NCBI GenBank assembly: GCA_947260045.1
Contig: CAMYOP010000292.1
Coordinates: forward strand, 1 to 7,635
DNA: 7,635 nucleotides
Origin: an uncultured Desulfobulbaceae bacterium
GTDB taxonomy: Bacteria; Desulfobacterota; Desulfobulbia; Desulfobulbales; Desulfobulbaceae
Direction: 5' to 3'
In this document: piece by piece, positions 1 through 6,600 of the stretch
Layout of the letters: each line of letters begins with the position of its first letter
Position numbering within the stretch: position 1 is the first letter of the stretch
The notes under the pieces: model-generated
Seen by the model: only the letters and a program-made list of their open reading frames with translations
Databases searched by the model: none
Told to the model about the DNA's origin: nothing
Made by a program: the position numbers and the translations under genes

Positions 1-807
1 TTTTTTGGCAACATCCTCAAATTCAAGGCTTTCAAATGATTCAGGCTCAAGCGGTACCTGGCTGAAGTAGGCGTCTTTTGCCTTTAACAACAGTTTTTCA
101 AGAGGCGCTTTGACGTGCTTTTGAATGGTCTTAAAGGTGTTGATACATAAAATCATGGCAAAGAAGACGGCCAATATTGAAATACCGGACATTATTCCAA
201 GGGCCAGGTTTCTATACGCAGTAAGATCAAGCGTGATGTTCACTGCGCCAAGAACAGTCCCTTCGGGTACGTGATGGCATTCAAGGCAATTCAACAGGCC
301 ATCGCTTGTGGCTGTATATGGTATCACTGCTCGTACATGGGGATCCAAGTCAAACTCATTAATTAAAAAAACAGGCGAATTGCTTGTAAAGACTTGTTTG
401 GTAACGCTGTCTGCCTGTTGTTTGAGCGTATAGCCAAGACCATATTGGCTGGAAACTGTCTCGGCCCGGACGAGTTCTATGGAATCAACGTCATGTAATG
501 ACTTTATTTCATTAATGAAGTAATCCCGTTTGTCCATGATTTTCGCCTTCATGTGCGAGGTAAGACCGGCAATAACCACTTCTGAAATTGCAAGGGTTTT
601 ACTTTGAATTACACTGTAGGAGATTAAGCGAAAACCTATGGCGGTGATGAGAAGAAGAATGATCAAAGCAAGAAGAAGAAAATTTATTACACTGTAGGAG
701 ATTAAGCGAAAACCTATGGCGGTGATGAGAAGAAGAATGATCAAAGCAAGAAGAAGAAAATTTATCATGCTTCGCAGCGTGATGGTTCGGATACTGGGTT
801 TTTTCAT
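1..807 (-). CDS. Membrane sensor protein with c-type heme (CLECH) periplasmic domain, partial
   Basis: The minus strand is open from an ATG at 807 to the left edge (269 codons, no stop), so the C-terminal output domain is missing. A TGA lies directly before the ATG, so the start cannot be further upstream; the ribosome binding site is weak. Visible parts: a basic N-terminus (MKKPSIRTITLR), two identical hydrophobic segments (residues 15-40 and 41-66), a putative extracytoplasmic domain (about 67-198) with a CLECH heme c motif at C174-C177-H178 in the context NCLECHHVPEGT, and a last membrane helix (about 200-222) followed by a linker-like stretch. This layout matches Tll0287-like/DUF3365 sensor domains, which are found on histidine kinases, chemoreceptors and cyclic-di-GMP enzymes; which output it has cannot be seen. 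The likely role is redox or gas sensing through a covalently bound heme. The gene lies 76 bp downstream of the CDF transporter on the same strand and may be cotranscribed with it. Confidence 0.85.
   Translation of the reverse strand, partial: MKKPSIRTITLRSMINFLLLALIILLLITAIGFRLISYSVINFLLLALIILLLITAIGFRLISYSVIQSKTLAISEVVIAGLTSHMKAKIMDKRDYFINEIKSLHDVDSIELVRAETVSSQYGLGYTLKQQADSVTKQVFTSNSPVFLINEFDLDPHVRAVIPYTATSDGLLNCLECHHVPEGTVLGAVNITLDLTAYRNLALGIMSGISILAVFFAMILCINTFKTIQKHVKAPLEKLLLKAKDAYFSQVPLEPESFESLEFEDVAKK
608..765. repeat. Perfect 78-bp tandem duplication (2 copies) inside the heme sensor gene
   Basis: Copy 1 is 608-685 and copy 2 is 686-763; the match runs two bases further (764-765), giving a 2-bp AT microhomology at the junction. 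The copies show no mismatch. The unit is 26 codons, so the frame of the minus-strand sensor is kept and its first transmembrane helix (core LLLALIILLLITAIGF) is doubled. The perfect identity means the event is recent or is an assembly error. Confidence 0.97.
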
Positions 808-883
808 TCAGGTTGTTTACCAGGGGAGAAATTAATAGACACCGTGTCCATGATTTTTTTTGCCGATCAACGAAACAAGATGA

Positions 884-1822
884 TCAGCAAGGTTCTTCGA
901 CTTGTGTCCTGCTTCTACGTCGCAAGGTTTCAGCCTCAATATATATACGGTTGATCACAGGAAGAGCGGCTTTTATTCGAGACTCCAACCTGTCAATTGT
1001 CTCCTCAATGTCGTCTGCGGTGAGAAAATTCGCAAAATTTACGTCAAGGTTGACTAACACCTGACTCGGACCAAAATACAGGCTCAAGGGCTTGCTGAAA
1101 CAGAGCACATGTTGTTCCTCCTCAAGAATAGCGGTGATTTTTTCAATATCCTGTGGCAAAAGCCCTTCCCCGATCAGTAAGGCTTTACATTCAATGGCAA
1201 AAAACAAAGACACGGAAACTAACAGAACACCAATGAGTACTGAGCCTAAACCGTCAAAATACACCCAACCAGTCAATTGTCCAAGGAATACAGCCAAGAA
1301 TGCGATCACCAATCCGAGCAAAGCAGCTGTATCTTCAATAACCACAGCAACAAGGGCACTATTTCTACTTTCTCTCAGCGCCTTGATAAATGGTTTTGAA
1401 TCACGGGTGACATTGAACTCCTGTAACGCAACCTTTAAGGCCGAACCTTCAAAAATCATTGCAAGTATGAGGATCAGGTAGTTCCAGCCAACATTTGTCA
1501 AGGACCGAGGATGCTGAAGGTGTTTGATCCCCTCATACAGAGCGATTCCACCTCCGAGGGCAAAAATTAAGAGGGCAACGATAAAACTCCAGAAAAAAAC
1601 CTCTTTGCCATAGCCAAACGGATGTGCAGTATCAGCTGGTTGCTTGCTTCGCCTGATACCTACCAACAGGAGGAATCCATTGCCGGTATCAACCAGAGAA
1701 TGTATTCCCTCGGAGAACATCGCAGAAGAACCGGTAAAGAAAGCGGCAATGAACTTACAGACGGCAATGGCGGAATTTGCTATGATCGCGCCGTAAATTG
1801 CCTTTTTGGACGAGCCGGCCAT
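884..1822 (-). CDS. Cation diffusion facilitator (CDF) family metal transporter
   Basis: This 312-residue inner-membrane protein is expected to export divalent metal ions (zinc, or possibly iron, manganese, cobalt or nickel) by proton antiport. Hydrophobic segments lie near residues 9-30, 34-56, 75-98, 112-132, 155-180 and 188-212, as expected for the six-helix CDF fold. Helix 2 carries the metal-site motif HSLVD (H41, D45). The loop after it has HPFGYGK, a family hallmark. Helix 5 has IEDTAALLG (E163, D164), closer to ZnT9-like CDFs than to the HxxxD of classical YiiP. The C-terminal cytoplasmic domain (about 213-300) has the usual length and fold pattern (VLVNLDVNF). The ATG at 1822 is preceded by GAGGG six bases upstream, a good ribosome binding site. 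The gene is intact and is followed by the heme sensor gene on the same strand. The metal cannot be told from sequence alone. Confidence 0.93.
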   Translation of the reverse strand: MAGSSKKAIYGAIIANSAIAVCKFIAAFFTGSSAMFSEGIHSLVDTGNGFLLLVGIRRSKQPADTAHPFGYGKEVFFWSFIVALLIFALGGGIALYEGIKHLQHPRSLTNVGWNYLILILAMIFEGSALKVALQEFNVTRDSKPFIKALRESRNSALVAVVIEDTAALLGLVIAFLAVFLGQLTGWVYFDGLGSVLIGVLLVSVSLFFAIECKALLIGEGLLPQDIEKITAILEEEQHVLCFSKPLSLYFGPSQVLVNLDVNFANFLTADDIEETIDRLESRIKAALPVINRIYIEAETLRRRSRTQVEEPC

Positions 1823-1886
1823 TTCAATCCCTCAAGATAAATACTGTTCAATGAAAAATAAGTGCATACTCCTGAACTTCTGGCAT

Positions 1887-1983
1887 AAAAAGCAGGTAGC
1901 GTAGATCCAGAGAAAACCAAATCGTTTTTTACATGTAAAAGCAGTACGATGCCTAAGGTAACGATTTGTCAGGGCTGCTTTTT
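1887..1983. promoter_or_regulatory. Nested inverted-repeat structure upstream of the CDF gene, with a 14-bp palindrome
   Basis: Two 9-bp perfect inverted pairs are nested in the right order to form one foldback: AAAAAGCAG (1887-1895) with CTGCTTTTT (1975-1983), and CAAATCGTT (1918-1926) with AACGATTTG (1960-1968). Inside lies the perfect palindrome TTTTACATGTAAAA (1927-1940). On the minus strand the stem ends in a run of T about 65 bases before the CDF start, so it could act as a leader terminator or attenuator, or the palindrome could be an operator for a metal-responsive repressor. On the plus strand the outer stem also ends in T's, so a bidirectional terminator is possible. No known riboswitch consensus was recognised. 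Confidence 0.45.
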
Positions 1984-2065
1984 CTTGCAATCCCTTGCTA
2001 ACAGTCTTCAGCCTGAATAAATGCGGATCTGCCCTCCTTTATGTATTCTAACAGATTGACCAAAA

Positions 2066-2239
2066 GGTGCCTCGAAAAAGTAGGGTTTTCGTCCGAGATA
2101 AGGCAAGCGCAGACTCCGAGGAATGGGAATATTTTTACCAGAGGCGGTATATTCCCAGGATTAAATTTTGAGCAAACGAGGCAAGCGAGCTGGCGAGACT
2201 CCGGGAGATCTGGCTAAAATACAATTTTTCAAGGTAACC
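2066..2239. repeat. Short element with imperfect terminal inverted repeats (MITE- or REP-like)
   Basis: The left end GGTGCCTCGAAAAA (2066-2079) is an imperfect inverted match to the right end TTTTTCAAGGTAACC (2225-2239). Between them lie a perfect 9-bp inverted repeat, TGGGAATAT (2124-2132) and ATATTCCCA (2149-2157), and two direct copies of a split motif: AGGCAAGCG...AGACTCCG at 2101-2118 and again at 2179-2203. This architecture, with no coding capacity, fits a small non-autonomous element or a dispersed intergenic palindromic repeat of the kind common in sulfate-reducer genomes. A 63-codon reading frame that crosses it (2168-2359) looks like chance. Confidence 0.5.
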
Positions 2240-2374
2240 CTAAGTCATTTTTCACTGGTGCATAGTAGACACCCTCAGTTGGGCAAGGAAGAGAAAAGAT
2301 TTGGACTGGCAGGACGAAGCTCTACCGCAACCTTTCAAATGATTATCAGAAAATCATGATTTCTACAGTCTCAT

Positions 2375-2554
2375 ATGCTCTCAGGTAACCTTAACCTAAG
2401 AGAGGATGCTATTTGACTGAAGATCGATAAGGTTGGATTTGCTGTGGTGGATATCACCCGTGGCGCAGGGCAGGAAGTCGACTGGGATGCGATCGTGACG
2501 GGGCTGGAAGGAAGGGACCGATTGTTCTGGGGTTCCGGCTTACAATCCCTATAA
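2375..2554 (+). pseudogene. Coding relic of unknown family with internal TGA
   Basis: From the ATG at 2375 one frame reads 13 codons (MLSGNLNLREDAI), a TGA at 2414-2416, then 45 more codons to a TAA at 2552-2554. The part after the TGA has a protein-like composition, including VGFAVVDITRGAGQEVDWD and GLEGRDRLFW. I do not recognise the family. It abuts the OrfA fragment on the opposite strand, so its 3' end was probably lost when that element inserted or was deleted. It is most likely the broken remains of an older gene. Chance cannot be ruled out for so short a frame. Confidence 0.3.
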
Positions 2555-2679
2555 TGAAGATCTTTTCCTCTACCCAGGTTTCCTACGATCTCAGCTACCG
2601 CCCAGCCTTCCCCTTCTGTCAATTGAACGGCATTACGTTTAAAATTTGAATCATATTTTTTGCGCTTTTGAATACCCAC
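2555..2679 (-). mobile_element. IS3-family OrfA transposase fragment (HTH_Tnp_1), degenerate
   Basis: The minus-strand frame that begins at a GTG at 2679 gives a typical OrfA N-terminus: a basic start and KKYDSNFKRNAVQLTEGEG, then WAVAEIVGNLGRGKDLHYR. This matches the helix-turn-helix region of IS3-family OrfA proteins, which usually read like (K/R)RKYxxEFKxxAVxLxxE...VAExAxxLGIxxxLLYRW. Similarity stops after about 43 residues, where the conserved W and the coiled-coil segment should follow. The frame stays open to 2371 but the remaining residues do not resemble OrfA. No OrfB and no clear IS ends are visible. It is a dead remnant and marks past insertion in this gap. Confidence 0.7.
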
Positions 2680-2947
2680 AATTTACCGCTAAGTGATTTT
2701 GTAGGAGTTGTTATTGCGTCTCTTTGTCCATTTGCAAAGAAAAAGATAGTTGACCGAGAAGAATGTCATATTTTTAGAACACTTATCGTTTGTTGCCAAA
2801 AACAAATTTTGGAAACAACGTACTGTTGTGATAAGATTTTTATAGCATCTTTATAAATGATTGGTCTTTCAGTACTCTACAGGTGGCTGCTACTCAATTT
2901 TTTCACATAGAATGAGTCTGTCACTTGTTATTAATGTCTCAGGTACA

Positions 2948-4110
2948 ATGAATATCATAAAATATAATATATTGACGAGAATAATGTTTCTTCGTTTGCT
3001 CACAGTACTGTTGCTCTTCGTCTTGATGAAAACAGCCGGCCTGGCTTCTCCCGGTGATGCTTCATCCAAAAAACGTTTGCTTATCATTAGCAGTTATCAT
3101 CCTCAATACCAATGGTCTATAGATACGAATCTTGGATTATGTCGGGCTCTTTTTCAATTAGGTTATCTTGATGATGAAACTCAGATTCATGAATTGATTG
3201 CTCATTATTATGTTGAATCTTCTTCAACAGTTATAAGAAAAATATGGATGGATACCAAACGGAAATCGAATAAGGGGGAAATTTTGTCCTCCAGTTTAAA
3301 AGCATACAAAATAGTAAAAAACTTTAAACCTGATTTAGTTTTTCTCGGCGATGATAATGCCACCAGATATGTCGGCAAGCATCTGCTGGACACAGAGTTC
3401 CCTGTTGTTTTTTGGGGAGTTAATAATACACCTCTAAAATATGGGCTTGTAGATAGTCTGGAAAAGCCCGGCCATAATATCACAGGGGTTTATCAATCAG
3501 GCTATTATGTGGAAAGCCTGCAGCTTCTTAAAAGAATCAGGCCAGGACTTAAAACCTTTGCCTGCAGCTTCTTAAAAGAATCAGGCCAGGACTTAAAACC
3601 TTTGCTGTTCTCTCCTCAGACACTCCTACAGGAAGGATGTACCATAAGGCCATTGAGCATCTTGCCCGCAAAGAAAAACTTCCCCTTGAACTGGTCGAAA
3701 CTGTTGCGACAAACGATTTTGAAACGTGGAAGAGCAAAGCCATTGACCTGCAGGAGAAGGTCGATGCGTTTTTCCTGCCTCATTACGCTGGCATGACTGA
3801 TCAGAATGGGGACTATGTCCCAAATGATGTTGTTGTCAATTGGTACCTGCAAAACATTAAAATTCCCGAGGCAGTCCTCCAACGTGAGCATGTCAATCTG
3901 GGACTACTCTGCGGCGCGGATGATTCTGGCTACAATCAAGGATATACAGCCGCTGTCATGGCAAATGAAATTCTCCTCCATCAAGTGTCTCCGGCGGAAC
4001 TTGCTCCCCGCACAACAAACCGTGGCGCTCTGACGGTGAACAGAACACGTGCCAAATCTCTTGGTATTGTGCTTGATGGCACCATGGGAATAGAGGAGTA
4101 TGTTGATTAG
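2948..4110 (+). pseudogene. Substrate-binding protein of ABC_sub_bind type (SBP1), frameshifted by a 44-bp duplication
   Basis: A likely secreted periplasmic ligand-binding protein split into two frames. The first part starts at ATG 2948 (alternative 2984, which gives a compact signal peptide MFLRLLTVLLLFVLMKTAGLA) and carries LLIISSYHPQYQW, VFLGDDNA, VFWGVNNTP and GVYQSGYYVES. After the first copy of the 44-bp repeat it goes out of frame and would end at 3796. The second part (to the TAG at 4110) carries DAFFLPHYAG and LLCGADDSGYNQG. Deleting one repeat unit joins the frames through KTFAVLSSDTPTGR and gives about 372 residues. That protein aligns with the downstream paralog SBP2 along its length, with roughly half the residues identical by eye. 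The family match is PF04392-like. No transporter partner is visible, and the kinase follows after 54 bp with no clear terminator, so cotranscription and a sensory role are inferred. As written, only a truncated product could be made. Confidence 0.85.
3516..3605. repeat. Perfect 44-bp tandem duplication that breaks SBP1
   Basis: Copies lie at 3517-3560 and 3561-3604 with no mismatch; the match extends over 46 bases, leaving a 2-bp GC microhomology at the junction. Because 44 is not a multiple of three, the reading frame shifts. The repeated unit encodes the segment corresponding to LQLLKRIRPGLKTF, which occurs once in the paralog SBP2 (as LLFLKKIVPEVKTF). Confidence 0.97.
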
Positions 4111-4164
4111 ATTAATTAACATTATATGTGGCGCATTTTTAGCCTCTTATAAAATACAAAGACA

Positions 4165-6464
4165 ATGGCAAGGTCAGGTATGAAAAAAGTCGAGATGAAA
4201 GGGCTGTCAATCTTTTACAGACTGCTCTTTTCTTTTGTAGGTGTCGTTGTCACGGCTTGTTTACTATTGGGAGGCTTTTACTATTCGTACACAAAAAAGA
4301 ATTTTGAAAAATATGCTACCCAGAATCTATTACATAATTTTCGTGATGCCAGATTTTAAAGGAGCTCCAGATTCTCAGCATCAATCCTGTGTTGGACGAA
4401 TTCATTATGTCCTCCGGCGTTGAAACGGAAATTGCTGCTCGCTCAGTGGAAAGATTGTTCGTGCAAGCTCTTCAATCAAGCCCCTCCTATTCGAGTCTTG
4501 TTTTTATGGATACGTATGGGAGTGAAAAGATCAAGGCAACTCGAAGCGGTATCAATCGAAACTACAGAGACTGGCAGGGGGATAATTTTTTTAATCGTAT
4601 TGAGTCCTCTGCACCGGGAAGTTTCACCCTGGATGGCCTGCATACAGATGAAAAAGGGACGCATTTTTTCTATTTGGCAATACATAAGGTCGATGGCGAT
4701 ACCGGCGAATTCGGTGGTGCGGTTATCCTTCGAGTAAGCACAAAAGATATAGTTGAATATATCAGCCACATGGAAATTTTTGGTGAACAAGGATCTTGGA
4801 TTCTAACCCCATATGAGTTCGAAGTGTTGCACGCCCCACCAGATGAGAAAATGTCATTCAACCCCCGTCCATATATGGCGGCGGAGATACAGCCTGAGCC
4901 GTTGTTTAAAAGTGTGCAAAATGGCATTTTTGTTTACGAAGATTTTTCCGTCGTTTCAGGAGAGCCTCTGATACGATTCTCCATGAGTATTGACAATTCG
5001 GTACTCCTCAGAGACATTAAAAAGACTTTACGTTTTCTCTTGTTTGTTTTCCTCTTCCTCCTACCATTGATCGCCATGGCGGCCTATTTCCTGTCCAGAC
5101 ATTTTTCACGGCCCATTATTGAACTGGCTAGTTCTGTTTCCAGACTAGCAAAGGATGATCTTGAATTCCGGGCAACTATTCGTTCATCCGGAGAGGTGCA
5201 ACTGTTGGTTGACAGTTTTAATGCCATGGCCACTGACCTAAGGAAAACAACGGTTTCCAGGGACTACGTTGATAATATACTCAAAAGCATGATGGATACC
5301 CTGATTGTTGTTTCTCCTAATGGTAGTATAACTCGGGTGAACAAGGCTGCGTGTACTCTGCTAGCCTATACAGAGAAAGAACTCATAGATCAACCGTTTA
5401 CAGAAATACTGGATCCGGACTCGGTAGAGAGTACTGCAATGGAAGACCTTATGCATGGTATCGATTCGGACCGCGAGGTGAGTTACCTAACCAAGGACGG
5501 TAATTGTATACCAGTTCTTTTTTCAGCTGCCCCGATGACGGACGAAAATGAGAATACAAAAGCTATTGTATGCGTTGCCCGTGATCTTCGTTTTAGAAAA
5601 AAAGCAGAAGAAGAAAGAGAAAAGCTACAGGTGCAGTTGCTACAAGCCCAGAAGCTTGAATCAGTGGGACAGTTAGCTGCTGGCATTGCCCATGAAATTA
5701 ATACTCCGTCTCAGTTTCTCTCGTCCAATCTACAATTTCTTGATGATTCGTATGGGGATTTAAACACCTTGATAAATAAGCTGTTGACCTTGTTAAAGAA
5801 ATACAGAGAGACAGGTGGCTACGAAGCAGAGCTGAATGAAATTGATAACTATCTGGAAGAAATAGACTGGGAATTTCTAGAGGAAGAACTCCCTCTGACC
5901 ATTAAACAGTCAACAGACGGCATAGAACGCATAAGTAAAATTGTCCTGGCAATGAAGGAATTCTCCCATCCTGGCGGCAAGGATAAATCTCCTACGGATC
6001 TTAATAAAATTATAGATAATACCATTACTGTTGCCAGAAATGAATGGAAATACGTAGCCGACCTTGAAACCGATTTTTCACCAGAGCTGTCAAGTGTAAC
6101 CTGTTTAGCCGATGAAATGAGCCAAGTGATACTAAATATTCTGGTCAATGCCGCTCATGCTATTGGATTAAAAATCGGTGAGCATCCTGAAAACTTCCAG
6201 AAGGGAAAAATATTCATAAGTACTCTTAGCCTTGGGGAGAGTGTTCAAATAAAGATTGAGGATAACGGTGACGGGATTCCCGTGGCCGCTCGTGAAAAGA
6301 TTTTTGATCCTTTTTTTACAACAAAGGATGTCGGACGGGGAACCGGCCAGGGCCTGGCTATAAGTCGAAATGTAATTGAACAGAAACATGGCGGGACTCT
6401 TGATTTTGAAACAGAAATCGGCAAGGGAACAACTTTCATCATAACACTTCCGATTTCAGAATGA
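4165..6464 (+). pseudogene. Membrane sensor histidine kinase (sensor-HAMP-PAS-HisKA-HATPase), single-base frameshift near 4350
   Basis: The 5' piece (ATG 4165, or better ATG 4180 with AAGG six bases upstream) encodes a basic start and transmembrane helix 1, then stops at 4357-4359. The main frame is open from 4347 and runs to a TGA at 6464; its first usual start is GTG 4389, giving 691 residues. One missing base near 4350 explains the break: an extra C would read GAT GCC CAG ATT, i.e. DAQILKELQ, and give 766 residues. In 4389-based numbering: a Cache-like periplasmic sensor before about 210, helix 2 at 214-236, HAMP 237-288, PAS about 292-400, a short coiled coil, an H-box GIAHEINTP with phospho-acceptor H435, an N-box NILVNAAHA (N587), G1 DNGDGIP (625-631), F-box IFDPFFTTK, and G2 GRGTGQGLAIS (649-659). 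All catalytic motifs are intact and there is no receiver domain, so a separate response regulator is expected. Flanking SBP genes suggest that they deliver its signal. Confidence 0.88.
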
Positions 6465-6484
6465 AAATGGAGTCCTGGCATTTG

Positions 6485-6536
6485 GTTTGTAGGTTACGAC
6501 AGGGGCAATCCATCCTGGAGTAGCAGGATAACAAAC
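6485..6536 (+). other. Possible two-part mRNA hairpin between the kinase and SBP2
   Basis: In the 136-bp gap an outer 6-bp pair, GTTTGT (6485-6490) with ACAAAC (6531-6536), encloses an inner hairpin ATCCTG (6512-6517) with CAGGAT (6524-6529) and a 6-base loop. No T-run follows, so it is not a standard intrinsic terminator. It may be a processing or stability structure that sets different levels of kinase and SBP2, or it may be chance. Confidence 0.3.
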
Positions 6537-6600
6537 ACTGAGCTTAATACAAAAAAATGATTCTTAGTTTTGTGGAAATACCATTGAGCGGGAGAAGAGG

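Larger units (their letters stand above)
1823..2947. other. Gene-poor intergenic region with inverted repeats and gene relics
   Basis: This 1.1-kb stretch separates the leftward CDF/heme-sensor genes from the rightward SBP/kinase genes. It should hold promoters for both directions. Reading both strands I found no intact gene. It contains an inverted-repeat structure (1887-1983), a short mobile-type element (2066-2239), a broken plus-strand coding relic (2375-2554) and an OrfA fragment (about 2555-2679). Positions 2680-2947 are AT-rich. They hold small hairpins (CCAAAA 2796-2801 with TTTTGG 2807-2812; ACAAC 2815-2819 with GTTGT 2825-2829) and a possible -10-like TATAAA at 2852-2857 before SBP1, but no convincing -35 at standard spacing. 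Confidence 0.7.

Noticed and set aside
838..860. GACAC/GTGTC inverted repeat followed by eight T's as a plus-strand terminator
   Set aside because: The stem is only 5 bp with a 1-base loop, and no plus-strand gene ends there; the genes here run on the minus strand.
1092..1481. 129-codon plus-strand frame opposite the CDF gene
   Set aside because: It is an antisense shadow of a well-supported transporter gene; its Ser/Thr/Asn-rich composition has no protein-family character.
1887..2239. CRISPR array
   Set aside because: The repeated motifs are two copies or inverted pairs with irregular spacing; there is no regular repeat-spacer pattern and no cas gene.
2168..2359. 63-codon plus-strand frame in the intergenic region
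   Set aside because: It lies across the inverted-repeat element, has no ribosome binding site or recognisable domain, and reads like low-information sequence.
2414..2416. TGA as a selenocysteine codon
   Set aside because: No clear bacterial SECIS hairpin follows within the usual distance, and the frame is short and truncated next to a transposase relic.
2861..2947. Upstream extension of SBP1 to TTG 2861
   Set aside because: The added residues do not resemble a signal peptide or the paralog; a start at ATG 2948 or 2984 gives a normal secretion signal.
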